Part shown: in pieces, positions 49,437 to 58,946 of the stretch
Position numbering within the stretch: position 1 is the stretch's first letter
How the letters are laid out: each line of letters opens with the position of its first letter
Assembly (NCBI RefSeq): GCF_000285275.1
Contig: NZ_CADO01000003.1
Coordinates: 1 to 64,000 of the forward strand
Origin: Acetobacter pasteurianus subsp. pasteurianus LMG 1262 = NBRC 106471
GTDB taxonomy: Bacteria > Pseudomonadota > Alphaproteobacteria > Acetobacterales > Acetobacteraceae
Direction of reading: 5' to 3'
DNA: 64,000 nucleotides
Notes under the pieces: model-generated
What the model saw: only the letters and a program-made list of their open reading frames with translations
What the model was told of the DNA's origin: nothing
Databases searched by the model: none
Position numbers and translations under genes: made by a program

Positions 49437-50083
49437 TGACCCGCCTGTTCACACCCATGCGCCGGAAAGGTCCGGGGCATGCGAGGGCCGCCTTCAGCAA
49501 CCCCCGTAAAACGCTTATTCTCACAACGTAAGCGCTGTGCCAGCCCACCGGCTGAAAGCGCTACGTTCACCACTCGCTCCCGCCCAAAAATCTTTGCCAG
49601 ATCTTCAGATGACAACGCCTCAACGACAGGAATATCGCGTTGGCCGGAAACCAGCCTCTCCCGCTCTTCCCTGCTTCCATCCAGCGCATGAACAACAATG
49701 GCAGCTTTACGCTGCACCAGCCATTCCCGCACCTTCATAAATCCACTTGTAGCCTGACCAGCTCTGCGAGCCAGCCCTACAAGTTCACTCATCCGCCGGA
49801 GCAGCCCCGTTTCTACACGGGCCACTATATCTTCCGGCACCTTAACCTGCTGGCGTGCGGCGCGTGAAAAAACGCCCCGAGCACGCGCCTGTTCTATCAC
49901 ATCCCGGCGGGGGCTCAACCATATTCCCCGCCCCGGCAGACGTGCATCCAGATCAGGCACCACTTCACCAGATGGTGAAATTACAAACCGGATCATTAAA
50001 GAAGGTTCGCCTTCTTCACGCGTTACCGCGCACCTCCGAAGGCTGCCTTTCTCTTCTGTTTCTGGCAAGAAATCACCACCCAC
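49433..50083 (-). CDS. YlxR/DUF448 RNA-binding protein with L7Ae-like C-terminus
   Basis: The 216-residue protein has the YlxR domain ([33 protein letters not shown]) followed by an L7Ae/L30e-like region ([41 protein letters not shown]). This fusion between nusA and infB is normal in alphaproteobacteria. A role in RNA or ribosome regulation is presumed. Confidence 0.88.
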   Translation of the reverse strand: MGGDFLPETEEKGSLRRCAVTREEGEPSLMIRFVISPSGEVVPDLDARLPGRGIWLSPRRDVIEQARARGVFSRAARQQVKVPEDIVARVETGLLRRMSELVGLARRAGQATSGFMKVREWLVQRKAAIVVHALDGSREERERLVSGQRDIPVVEALSSEDLAKIFGRERVVNVALSAGGLAQRLRCENKRFTGVAEGGPRMPRTFPAHGCEQAGQ

Positions 50084-50096
50084 TTTATATCAGGCC

Positions 50097-51641
50097 TCAG
50101 GCGTTGGCCTCACCTTCCTTGGTATCGGAAGGCTGCTGATTTTCATCCTCAAACCAATGAGCACGTGCTGCCATGATAATTTCATTGGCGGCATCTTCCT
50201 CAATGGCATCGGTGCCCAAGATCTCAACCAGCTCATCGCCAGCCAGATCTGCAAGGTCGTCTAAGGTTTTTACACCTTTTTCACCCAATGTCACAAGCAT
50301 CTGGTTTGTAAACACGCCCATATCGGCAATATCGTCCACAACACCCAGCTCTTTCCGCCGATCATCCAGCTTTTGTTCCTGCTGAACGAGGTAAGATTCT
50401 GCGCGCTGCACCAGCTCCTGAACCACCGACTCGTCAAAACCTTCAATGCCGATCAGCTCATCCGGATCTGCAAAAGCCAGTTCTTCGATAGAATGGAAAC
50501 CTTCTGTGACCAGCAGACCTGCAATCACATCATCCACATCCAGCGCTTCAACGAACAGCGCTGTCCGACGACGGAACTCTTCCTGACGACGTTCGGATTC
50601 TTCTGCTTCTGTCAGGATATCAATATCCCAACGCGTCAACTGGCTCGCCAGACGGACGTTCTGCCCACGGCGGCCAATAGCAAGAGAAAGCTGCTCATCC
50701 GGCACAACCACTTCTACGCGGCCAGCTTCTTCATCCATCACCACCTTGCTGACTTCAGCAGGTGCTAGCGCATTCACCACAAAAGTAGCGGCCTGCGGGC
50801 TCCATGGGATGATATCAATCTTTTCACCCTGCAGTTCGGCCACAACGGCCTGCACACGGGAACCGCGCATACCTACGCAAGCCCCAACAGGATCAATAGA
50901 AGCATCACGAGAAATCACAGCCATTTTGGCGCGAGAACCCGGGTCACGCGCAACGGCTTTAATTTCAATAATGCCATCGTAAATTTCCGGCACTTCCTGC
51001 GCAAACAGCTTGGCCAAAAAGGCCGGATGCGTGCGGGAAAGGAAAATCTGCGGACCACGCGGCTCATCACGCACATCGTAGATGTAAGCACGCACGCGGT
51101 CTGAGTTACGGAACGTTTCGCGCGGGATCAGCTCATCACGCCGAAGCAGTGCTTCTGCCGAACCAATTTCAACCAGCAGATTGCCGTATTCGGTCCGCTT
51201 GACGGTGCCGTTTACGATTTCGCCAACGCGATCCTTGAATTCGTTATACTGGCGCTTGCGTTCATATTCACGCACGCGCTGCACAATCACCTGCTTGGCG
51301 GTTTGCGCGGCAATACGGCCAAAATCGATCGGGGGCAGTGGATCGATCAGGTATTCGCCTGCCTGAATTTCAGGGCGAAACTTGCGGGCAATGGAGAGCG
51401 CAATCTGCGTATCTTCATTTTCCACTTCGTCCACCACTTCCGTCCAGCGGGACAGGCGCACATCGCCTGTCTTGCGGTCGATGGTGGCACGAATGTCCTT
51501 TTCGTGCCCATATTTGGCGCGTCCGGCTTTCTGGATCGCCTGTTCCATGGCTTCCAGCACTTCTTCACGCTCGATACCTTTCTCGCGCGAGACAGCGTCT
51601 GCAACCAGCAAAAGTTCAGGACGGGAAACAGAGGTATCCAT
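50097..51641 (-). CDS. nusA: transcription elongation/antitermination factor NusA
   Basis: The 514-residue protein has the N-terminal polymerase-binding domain, an S1 domain (about 135-200), two KH domains (about 230-350, with PVGACVGMRGSRVQAVVAEL and AIGRRGQNVRLASQLT) and a C-terminal helix-hairpin-helix region with an acidic end. It modulates pausing, termination and rRNA antitermination. It sits between rimP and ylxR. Confidence 0.96.
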   Translation of the reverse strand: MDTSVSRPELLLVADAVSREKGIEREEVLEAMEQAIQKAGRAKYGHEKDIRATIDRKTGDVRLSRWTEVVDEVENEDTQIALSIARKFRPEIQAGEYLIDPLPPIDFGRIAAQTAKQVIVQRVREYERKRQYNEFKDRVGEIVNGTVKRTEYGNLLVEIGSAEALLRRDELIPRETFRNSDRVRAYIYDVRDEPRGPQIFLSRTHPAFLAKLFAQEVPEIYDGIIEIKAVARDPGSRAKMAVISRDASIDPVGACVGMRGSRVQAVVAELQGEKIDIIPWSPQAATFVVNALAPAEVSKVVMDEEAGRVEVVVPDEQLSLAIGRRGQNVRLASQLTRWDIDILTEAEESERRQEEFRRRTALFVEALDVDDVIAGLLVTEGFHSIEELAFADPDELIGIEGFDESVVQELVQRAESYLVQQEQKLDDRRKELGVVDDIADMGVFTNQMLVTLGEKGVKTLDDLADLAGDELVEILGTDAIEEDAANEIIMAARAHWFEDENQQPSDTKEGEANA

Positions 51642-51671
51642 ACTCTCAGCTCTCCAAAACAGGCAGCTTTA

Positions 51672-52277
51672 TCAATGCACCTTGGGCCCGGAAGAATCGT
51701 CGTCATTCTTCTGGGCGGGATCAGTGCCGGGCGCAGATTGCACCATACGGGCACTAGCTTCAATCAGAGCATCTGTCAGCACCAGCCGTGCACGCCGGAG
51801 TTCTTCCAGCGGCAAGGCAACTTCCGTGCCATCATCCAGACGCATCCGCGCAACAGTTCCATCAGACCCCAGAACCGTGCCGGAAAAGCGGCGGCGCCCA
51901 TTTACCAGCAGCAGAACTTCTGCCTTGGCCTGGTGCCCGGCAAAGCGGTTCCAGTCCTTCGCACGGGTAAGGGGCCGATCTATCCCGGCAGAGGAAACTT
52001 CCAGCGTCCACGCCCCGGGAATAGGGTCTTCAACATCCAGCACGGCACCTACCGCGTGGCTGATCCGTTCACAATCTTCCACATTGATCAGGGAGCCATC
52101 TTTACGGTCCGCCATGATCTGCACGGTCGGACGCTCACGCCCCAGCACAGCAACACGTACGATCTCATAACCCATATCCTCAACGGCAGGGGCTATCAGC
52201 GCAGCAACGCGGGCTTCTAGGCCAGAGTGAGTAGAAAGGTCTGTATCCAATGCAAAAAAGGCGGCCGTCAAGGCCAC
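51672..52277 (-). CDS. rimP: ribosome maturation factor RimP
   Basis: The 201-residue protein has the RimP two-domain sequence ([61 protein letters not shown]). It assists 30S assembly. It is first in the rimP-nusA-ylxR-infB-rbfA operon, which is divergent from the AAA+ cluster. Confidence 0.95.
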   Translation of the reverse strand: MALTAAFFALDTDLSTHSGLEARVAALIAPAVEDMGYEIVRVAVLGRERPTVQIMADRKDGSLINVEDCERISHAVGAVLDVEDPIPGAWTLEVSSAGIDRPLTRAKDWNRFAGHQAKAEVLLLVNGRRRFSGTVLGSDGTVARMRLDDGTEVALPLEELRRARLVLTDALIEASARMVQSAPGTDPAQKNDDDSSGPKVH

Positions 52278-52510
52278 CCCCCGAAACGTAAAACAAATTG
52301 AGAAGGATGGCTCTTTATGTAAGGTATGCAGACTGAAACCGCAAGGGCAGAATAAAGCTGCTGCCCGCCATGCAAATCTTTATCCTTTATAAAAAACAAT
52401 TTTACAGGCTGGATGCAAATTGCACATTGCAGGGCACGCCGGACATGCTTTTATTAACTCTATTGCGACATATTTGCCATCCTCCACACTGCAAGGGCTG
52501 ACCTTCGAAG

Positions 52511-53107
52511 ATGCACAAAGAGCCAGAACCCGCGTGGAAGCCACAGCCGCAACCTCAGGCTGCAGATAAACCCTCTGGCGTGCGCATGGCTCTTATAGGG
52601 CTGGCAACATGCGTGATCATGGCCGGAGCTGGCGTGCATTTTATGGGAGGCGGGCATGGAAATACCGCCACGCCTGCTGCAGAAAACAATACGCAAGACC
52701 ATGATAACAGCGCGAACCGAATGGGGATTCCCCTCACGCTGATTGCCTCGCAAAAAGCGGCCCAAACCTTAGCCAAATCCAATTACACGGATCAGGAACA
52801 GGCGGATATTCTGGCAGGCATAAAGCGGCGGGATATTCGTTTGGTAGCCATGCCTGTTTACGATGCCACAGGCGCTGGTGGCACCATTACGCTTATTTGC
52901 GGAGCATGGCACCAAACTGTGCATTTGTCCCCTACTCCGCAAACCGTCATTCTACCCATTACGATAAGTGGCAATGTTGATATCATACCAGCATCAGACC
53001 CCGGGCCTGCGGGTATTGGTAGCGGTGCCATTACGGTATTTGGCCCACAAACACTGCCGATTATGTATAAAGGGGATACTTTGCCACTAACGGTGATTGC
53101 GCAATGA
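52511..53107 (+). CDS. single-pass membrane protein of the AAA+ cluster, unknown family
   Basis: The 198-residue product has a short Pro/Gln-rich cytoplasmic head, one membrane helix (about 25-46) and an outside domain of about 150 residues with a beta-rich second half (GGTITLICGAWHQTVHLSPTPQTVILPITISGNVDII). No known domain is recognised. Its stop overlaps the start of the AAA+ gene by 4 bp (ATGA), so the two are translationally coupled and probably made in matched amounts. It could be a substrate, receptor or regulator of that ATPase. Confidence 0.75.
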   Translation: MHKEPEPAWKPQPQPQAADKPSGVRMALIGLATCVIMAGAGVHFMGGGHGNTATPAAENNTQDHDNSANRMGIPLTLIASQKAAQTLAKSNYTDQEQADILAGIKRRDIRLVAMPVYDATGAGGTITLICGAWHQTVHLSPTPQTVILPITISGNVDIIPASDPGPAGIGSGAITVFGPQTLPIMYKGDTLPLTVIAQ

Positions 53108-54387
53108 AGGGACTGCTACCCGCCCTAAACCGGCTGATGCCGTTGATGATGGTCATCTTTCTGGTGCTTGCCAGTATTCAGATTGCCCTCAGCCTGCATC
53201 TTTCCCTGCATTCCATTACGCATGTTTTGCAGTGGTGCGCTCCAGCATGGCCGATTTTAGCCGTAAGTGGCATTATACTTACAGTAGCAGGGCTGCTGTT
53301 TGAAACACGCGCCGAAAAGCTGGCGCGCAAAGGGCTTTTACGCCGACGGGGATTCATCATGGACGTTCTTGCCAGACTGACCAACCGCGCCGCACTGGAA
53401 GAAATGATGGCGCGCGAGCAGCGTGAAACCACCATTGATGCGGAAGAACTGGCAGCCAACCTGCGCGCCCGCGTTATTGGGCAGGATCAGGTATGTGAGG
53501 ATGTGGCTGTGCAGTTGCGCCGCCGCCTTGCCTTGCAGGTGCGTGGTAAACCAGTAGGCATTTTTCTGCTGGCTGGCCCCCCGGGCACAGGCAAAACCTA
53601 TCTGGCCAAGCAGCTTGCCCGCCAGCTTGAACGCCCCCTGCTGCATTTTGACATGACACAGATGAGCAGCCCCCACGCTGCAACCCAACTGTTTGGCTCT
53701 CCCAAAGGTTATGTGGGTTCAGATACTTACGGGAAGCTGACTGGTGGCCTGAAGGAAAAACCCGATGCCGTTGTATTGCTGGACGAAATTGAAAAAGCAC
53801 ATCCTGATGTGTTCAAAAAGTTCCTGACAGCCTGGAACGACGGACACATTACCGAAGCCTCTACCGGGCAGCAGATTTCCACCGTACGCGCCATTTTTGT
53901 GCTGACATCCAACATCGCCACGGATGCGCTCACAGAAATTGCAGACCGCCTGCATGATGACCCGGACCGTATGCGTGCCGAATCGGTAGAAGCCCTGCGT
54001 CAGGCCGGATTTGCCCCGGAAGTTCTAAACCGGTTGGATCGCATTTTCGTCTTCCGTCCGCTACAGGGGCTGGATATTGCCCGCGTGGCTGCGCTGGAAA
54101 TTGAAACCATGATTGAAAGCTACGGCCTGAAGGTAGAAACCGGCGGGATTGATGCCACCCTGCTGATGGATGTGATGCGCCGCCAGAGCCGCATGGGGGA
54201 TGCAGCTTCTGCCCGCGATCTGGTGCGCTCCATTGAAGATATGATCAGCGAATCCCTGATTGTGGCCCGCCAGCAGGGTGCCAATATGGTGCGGTTGGTG
54301 AAGGAAGATGATGGCGCAGTGGTTGCAAAAGTGGCGGATAACCGCACGGATGAAGGCGATGGCATTCATGCGCGCCTGATCCCATAA
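53104..54387 (+). CDS. membrane-anchored Clp/HSP100-type AAA+ ATPase
   Basis: The 427-residue protein begins with two transmembrane helices (about 10-30 and 48-66), then one AAA+ module of ClpA/ClpB D2 type. Its motifs are Walker A GPPGTGKT (158-165), pore loop GYVG (202-205), Walker B VVLLDEIE (223-230), sensor 1 LTSN (267-270), arginine finger in LNRLDR (308-313) and sensor 2 near Arg371. It has no Clp N-domain, first AAA module or ClpB middle domain, and no evident IGL/IGF ClpP loop. It therefore looks like a tethered unfoldase. It sits between two unknown single-pass membrane proteins. Confidence 0.88.
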   Translation: MKGLLPALNRLMPLMMVIFLVLASIQIALSLHLSLHSITHVLQWCAPAWPILAVSGIILTVAGLLFETRAEKLARKGLLRRRGFIMDVLARLTNRAALEEMMAREQRETTIDAEELAANLRARVIGQDQVCEDVAVQLRRRLALQVRGKPVGIFLLAGPPGTGKTYLAKQLARQLERPLLHFDMTQMSSPHAATQLFGSPKGYVGSDTYGKLTGGLKEKPDAVVLLDEIEKAHPDVFKKFLTAWNDGHITEASTGQQISTVRAIFVLTSNIATDALTEIADRLHDDPDRMRAESVEALRQAGFAPEVLNRLDRIFVFRPLQGLDIARVAALEIETMIESYGLKVETGGIDATLLMDVMRRQSRMGDAASARDLVRSIEDMISESLIVARQQGANMVRLVKEDDGAVVAKVADNRTDEGDGIHARLIP

Positions 54388-54430
54388 GCGGCCCCTTACT
54401 GTTTATTCTTCCGGCACAAGGCTGTTCTGC

Positions 54431-55399
54431 ATGTCTGCTTTTACCCGATTGTGGCAACGCGCTCCTGTTTGGCGTGTAGCACTATTTACCGCTGGCGCAT
54501 GCAGTGTGTTTTCCGTGATGTTTCCGGCCCCTTGGCTGACATCACGCCTGCCAGCCTATGCAAAGCTTACCTCCAAAATCAGCCATATGCTGCCTAGCGG
54601 TGCATCATCTACCGATTCGTCAGAAGATGCGTTGCGGCCGGATGAAGACCGGCGCACCGTTTCTGCACCCCCTATGGATGCACAATTTGAAGGCACATTA
54701 TCCTTTGCAGGCCGCCAGCTCCCCTTGCCCGCTGGCAAGTGGCACCCGCTTTTGAATTATCAGGATGATGTTGCGCATGGGGAAATTCTGACATCCCTTT
54801 ATGTGCGTTCCGAACAAGGCATTGTCACAGGCCTCTTGGTTGCACAGGCCACCACGCAATCCTTACCCATTACGGATACGCAGTTGGTGCAAGATGAATG
54901 CCACAGCAACTTCAACTTTATGTCCGAAGCCTTGCCACAGGATGGCACGCATACAGAATGCTGGATGACATCCCCTATTCGGGTTGTGAACAACGTTTTC
55001 CTGACATCCAACCCTGCATTACAGGCCTTGCTGGGCAGCCCCATGTTTATTCCCCCAGCAGTGCAACGCCTGACAGGCATGGGCTTTGATCTGCCACCAG
55101 TTTTGGTAGACGCGGGATGGAACCGGATTGAAAAAAGCAAATCCGGCCCAGGTGTGGATTTCATGAGTGTTCACATGCTGACAAGCCCGGCAGAAGCGGG
55201 CAGCAAAACCGTACCGGGTGCGCCAGAAAACTGGTCCCGCGCAGGTATGTCCGATTCGTCTGCAGTGTCAGATTTTGTCCACCGCACCAACGCATGGCTA
55301 CGCGGATGGGGCCCTTACCTGCGCCAAGGGTTTGATAGCAAGCTTCCCGATACTGCGCTGCCCACCACTGTATCGGCAGATCCTGCGTTCCACGGTTGA
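54431..55399 (+). CDS. signal-anchored protein of the AAA+ cluster, unknown family
   Basis: The 322-residue protein has one N-terminal membrane helix (about 15-35) and a polar, Ser/Asp-rich linker (55-85). An outside domain of about 230 residues follows, with cysteine-containing stretches (QDECHSNFNFMSEAL, HTECWMTSPIRVVNN). AAGG lies nine bases before the ATG. It follows the AAA+ gene by 43 bp on the same strand with no terminator, so it is probably part of the same unit. I do not recognise a family. Confidence 0.72.
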   Translation: MSAFTRLWQRAPVWRVALFTAGACSVFSVMFPAPWLTSRLPAYAKLTSKISHMLPSGASSTDSSEDALRPDEDRRTVSAPPMDAQFEGTLSFAGRQLPLPAGKWHPLLNYQDDVAHGEILTSLYVRSEQGIVTGLLVAQATTQSLPITDTQLVQDECHSNFNFMSEALPQDGTHTECWMTSPIRVVNNVFLTSNPALQALLGSPMFIPPAVQRLTGMGFDLPPVLVDAGWNRIEKSKSGPGVDFMSVHMLTSPAEAGSKTVPGAPENWSRAGMSDSSAVSDFVHRTNAWLRGWGPYLRQGFDSKLPDTALPTTVSADPAFHG

Positions 55400-55438
55400 G
55401 CACCCGTTAGAACGCTTTCTGTAAGGTATCGGAGGCCG

Positions 55439-56353
55439 TTAAACAGCCTGATGAAGCTTACCTTCACGCAGAAGATCTGCGGAAACTTCTATCAAGAAAT
55501 CCAGAACTGTCCGGGTACGCAAAGGTAGTGTACGTGGGCCAGTATGCACGGCATAGAACGGCAGAGAAGGAATGTTCCAGTCTGCAAACAGGCGCGTAAG
55601 CCGACCACTGGCAACAGCCTCACGCACCTGAAACTCTGGTAGCAAGCCGATGCCTAACCCAGATTCCACCGCATACAGCACAGCTTCACTGCTATTGGCA
55701 CGGAAAACAGCAGAAGGGGCAATAACGCTTTCTTCGCCATCCCGTTCAAAATTCCAGTCCAGCCTGCTGGAACCGTAATTATAGACGACTCCCGGGTATT
55801 CCGGTAGATCACGCGGGTGCATGGGCGTGCCACAACGGTTGAGGCAAGATGGTGCAGCCACCAACCATTTGCGCACAACACCCAACTTACGGGCGATAAG
55901 AGAACCCTCGGCTATATCCCCTACGCGCACAGCCAGATCCAGCCCTTCTTCTACCAGATCACCAAACGCATCGCGCATAACCACTTCAATAGCCAGATCA
56001 GGGTGCCGTTCCAGCAACTCCCCGATCCGCCGAGTCAAGCACAGACCGAAAGCTGTGGTTACGCCCAGACGCACCAAGCCAGAAACAGAAGCCCGCCGGC
56101 GGCCCAGCACTGTTTCTGCGGTTTCCAGAATTTCCAGCACTTCATAAGCATGCGGAAGAAGGCTTCTGCCATCTTCTGTCATGGTAAGGCTGCGTGTGGT
56201 GCGCGCAAACAGCGTTGTGCCGTAATGCGCCTCTAACAACGCAATATGGCGGGAAATTGTAGGCTGACTAACACCTGTCTCACGCGAGACGGCAGAAAAC
56301 GAGCCTGTAGCCGCAACGCGAACAAAGCTGTGAAGCGCGGAAAGAAGATCCAT
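55439..56353 (-). CDS. LysR-family transcriptional regulator
   Basis: I start at ATG 56353 (MDLLSALHSFVRVA), the usual LysR opening, giving 304 residues. An upstream ATG at 56413 adds 20 unlike residues. The N-terminal winged helix (SFSAVSRETGVSQPTISRHIALLE) precedes a two-lobed effector domain. It resembles the DmlR/YhjC subgroup. It lies downstream of the amino-acid ABC genes on the same strand, so its target is uncertain. Confidence 0.9.
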   Translation of the reverse strand: MDLLSALHSFVRVAATGSFSAVSRETGVSQPTISRHIALLEAHYGTTLFARTTRSLTMTEDGRSLLPHAYEVLEILETAETVLGRRRASVSGLVRLGVTTAFGLCLTRRIGELLERHPDLAIEVVMRDAFGDLVEEGLDLAVRVGDIAEGSLIARKLGVVRKWLVAAPSCLNRCGTPMHPRDLPEYPGVVYNYGSSRLDWNFERDGEESVIAPSAVFRANSSEAVLYAVESGLGIGLLPEFQVREAVASGRLTRLFADWNIPSLPFYAVHTGPRTLPLRTRTVLDFLIEVSADLLREGKLHQAV

Positions 56354-56495
56354 TGAAGTCCAGCACTGTCCCTGCGAACACGCGCACATTACATTACAAC
56401 TCCTTACCAGCAAGAAGTGTATCTAATGTTGCGCGTATTCCTGATTTATCGACAATTTTGGAACAAGCTGGCTGGTCGCACAACATCCGTCAGGC

Positions 56496-56549
56496 TCTGT
56501 TCCGCCATGTGACAGATGCACTTGCATTTGTCTCGCAAGACGGAACAGA
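56496..56549. repeat. imperfect stem-loop downstream of the ABC permease gene
   Basis: TCTGTTCCG (56496-56504) and CGGAACAGA (56541-56549) pair perfectly, and inside them CTTGC/GCAAG pair again. The structure lies 15 bp past the permease stop in an otherwise featureless gap of 211 bp before the LysR gene. No T-run follows on the minus strand. Confidence 0.45.
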
Positions 56550-56564
56550 TATCCCAAACAGGTT

Positions 56565-58124
56565 TTACCGGCGCCGCATATGCGGCTGTGCCAACTTTTT
56601 TTCTGCCATACGTGCCAAACGCACAAAAGGCAGCCCCAGCAGCAGATAAGCCGCACCAACCATCAGCCCTGTTCCAAAATAATCGAAATAGGAAGAGGAC
56701 AGACGGATATAAGTCTGGGTCAATTCTGTCAGCGTAATCACGCTGACCAGTGACGAATCTTTCAACAACGAGATAAAATCGTTCGTCATGACAGGCATAA
56801 CCAGACGGAAAGCCTGTGGTACCACAACATAACGCAGTGCCTGAGCGTGCGTCATGTTCAAGGCCAATGCAGCTTCCATCTGCCCATGCGCAACAGATTG
56901 CAGACCGGCACGATAGTTTTCGGCCTCGTATGCCGCATAGTTCATACCCAAGCTGACAACACCGGCCAGAAAGGGGGTAAGACTGATGCCAAATTCAGGC
57001 AGACCGTAGAAAATGAACAGAACCTGAATCAGCAATGGGGTGCCACGCACCACTTCCACATATGTGGTCGCCGCCCACCGCAGCGGTGTAGGGCCATACA
57101 AACGCAGAAGCGCCAAAGCCAAACCTGCACCAACAGCCAGCACCATTGCACACAGGGAAACCAGCAAAGTCAGCCATGCGGCTTTTGCCAGTTGCGGCAG
57201 AAAGCCGATATAGCGTTCCAGCTTAATGCGCCAGCCGCCCTTACCTTCCAGCTCCGCCACATATGCGTTCCACGCCGCTGGTGTAACGTTTAACGTGGTG
57301 TGATCATTGGTCAGTTGCGCCATTTCTGGCGTCCACAGATCCCACCGCAGCAAAACACGATGAAGCGTGCCATCATGCTGCATGGTTGCCAGTGCTGCAT
57401 TTACTTTTGTGCGCAGAGCGGCATTCTGCCCTTTGGCAAAAGCAATGCCATATTCAACACGGCCAATGGGTTCACCCACCACCTGCAGGGCTGGGTTGGT
57501 ATCACCGTAATATTTGGCAATGGGGCCATCAATCAGAATGGCATCCGTGCGTCCGTTTGCCAGATCCATGAACGCATCGGTTTCTTCATCATACGTCCGA
57601 AGCTGAACCTTGGCATTCTCGGTAAGAATACGTTCAGCCTGCGTATCTTTGATGGTGCCAATGGCATGGCCATTCAGATCCGCAAGGGTTTTCAGTTGCG
57701 GGCCATTACGCCGCACCACAATGCGTTCTGATGTGATGTAATACGGGTCTGAAAAATCAATGCCTTCAGCATGTTCATCTGTCATCTCGATGCCACAGAT
57801 GACCATCTCATACAGGCCGCGCTGCAAGCCGGGAATAAGGCCATCCCAGTCATTCTGCACGAACTGAAGCGACGCACCCATGTGCTTGCCCAGTTCCTGC
57901 ATCAGGTCGTATTCAAACCCGGTCAGCTTGTCCTGATCTTTCAGATCATGAAACGTATAGGGCACATCCGATGAAGCATCCGCAGCCCAGCGGATCGGCT
58001 TTTCTTCCTGTGCGTGTGCCACATGCGCGCCAGCACCCAGCCAGCTTACGGCCAGCAGCATACAGACACAGCGCAGAAACAAACCCCAAAAACGGGGCGG
58101 GCAATACTGTGCGTTCTGTTTCAC
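56565..58124 (-). CDS. amino-acid ABC transporter, fused binding protein and permease
   Basis: The 519-residue protein joins a signal peptide (to about 38) and a periplasmic solute-binding domain of SBP-3 type (about 45-270, with DVPYTFHDLKDQDKLTGFEYDLM) to a HisM/GlnP-type permease (about 305-510, with EVVRGTPLLIQVLFIFYGLPEFG). The fused form tethers the receptor to its channel. It imports a polar or acidic amino acid, exact ligand unknown. The ATPase gene upstream overlaps it by 4 bp. Confidence 0.92.
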   Translation of the reverse strand: MKQNAQYCPPRFWGLFLRCVCMLLAVSWLGAGAHVAHAQEEKPIRWAADASSDVPYTFHDLKDQDKLTGFEYDLMQELGKHMGASLQFVQNDWDGLIPGLQRGLYEMVICGIEMTDEHAEGIDFSDPYYITSERIVVRRNGPQLKTLADLNGHAIGTIKDTQAERILTENAKVQLRTYDEETDAFMDLANGRTDAILIDGPIAKYYGDTNPALQVVGEPIGRVEYGIAFAKGQNAALRTKVNAALATMQHDGTLHRVLLRWDLWTPEMAQLTNDHTTLNVTPAAWNAYVAELEGKGGWRIKLERYIGFLPQLAKAAWLTLLVSLCAMVLAVGAGLALALLRLYGPTPLRWAATTYVEVVRGTPLLIQVLFIFYGLPEFGISLTPFLAGVVSLGMNYAAYEAENYRAGLQSVAHGQMEAALALNMTHAQALRYVVVPQAFRLVMPVMTNDFISLLKDSSLVSVITLTELTQTYIRLSSSYFDYFGTGLMVGAAYLLLGLPFVRLARMAEKKLAQPHMRRR

Positions 58125-58882
58125 AGAAGTGTCCTCAAAAAGCGGCGTGTCTGTTCATGGGCAGGGTTCACACACAGAACCTCCGGCGGGCCGGATTCAA
58201 CAATATGGCCGCCATCCATGTAGACAATGGTATCCGATGCCACCTGGGCAAAACGCATATCGTGGGTGACGATAATCTGCGTCATCCCTTCATCATCAAG
58301 GGTGCGCATAACCCCCAGCACTTCTTCCGCAACTATCGGATCAAGTGCTGATGTGGGTTCATCATACAGCATAATTTCTGGCCGCATGGCCAAGGCGCGC
58401 GCAATGGCGGCGCGTTGCTGCTGCCCACCAGAAAGCGAAACGGGGTAACGCTGTGCAACACGCGCCAACCCTACTTTTTCCAGCAAAGCCATAGCCTCGG
58501 CACGTTCAACTTCTCCGCCCTCACCCTTCACCACGCGAGGGGCCAGCAGAACGTTGTCCAGAACTGTAAGATGGGGAAAAAGATTAAAGCTCTGGAACAC
58601 CATACCCACATGAGTGCGCAAGCGGTGTGCCATATGCTCATCAGCGCGGCGCCAGACGGCATCTTTGCGCTCTATGGTCACCCCCATGGCGGTAATCTTG
58701 CCGCTATCGGGAATTTCCAGAAAATTCAAACACCGTAAAAAAGTGGATTTTCCGCAACCGGATGGGCCGATAATAGAAACCAGCTCACCCTTTCGCACCT
58801 GCATGGATACACCACACAGGACATCCCCTTCGCCGAAATTTTTGTGCAGATGTTCCGCACTCAAAACGACTGGGTCTTCCAC
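58121..58882 (-). CDS. amino-acid ABC transporter ATPase (GlnQ/HisP type)
   Basis: The 253-residue ATPase has Walker [10 protein letters not shown], signature LSGGQQQRAAIARAL and Walker [13 protein letters not shown], the polar-amino-acid class. The GTG at 58882 has no ribosome site and begins just after the aconitase terminator stem; a TTG at 58864, preceded by GGAAG, is an alternative start. It drives the fused binding-protein/permease encoded next. Confidence 0.92.
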   Translation of the reverse strand: MEDPVVLSAEHLHKNFGEGDVLCGVSMQVRKGELVSIIGPSGCGKSTFLRCLNFLEIPDSGKITAMGVTIERKDAVWRRADEHMAHRLRTHVGMVFQSFNLFPHLTVLDNVLLAPRVVKGEGGEVERAEAMALLEKVGLARVAQRYPVSLSGGQQQRAAIARALAMRPEIMLYDEPTSALDPIVAEEVLGVMRTLDDEGMTQIIVTHDMRFAQVASDTIVYMDGGHIVESGPPEVLCVNPAHEQTRRFLRTLL

Positions 58883-58889
58883 AGAAAAC

Positions 58890-58915
58890 GCCGACCCGGT
58901 GCGTACCGGGTCGGC
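58890..58915 (-). terminator. rho-independent terminator after acnA
   Basis: GCCGACCCGGT and ACCGGGTCGGC form a perfect 11-bp stem with a 4-base loop. On the minus strand it is followed by GTTTTC. It ends 8 bases before the GTG of the ABC ATPase gene. Confidence 0.85.
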
Positions 58916-58946
58916 ATCTTGACGTTCACCTTGAACGAATTGGTTC

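Noticed and set aside
51303-52220. 305-codon plus-strand frame
   Set aside because: It is antisense to nusA and rimP; no family features.
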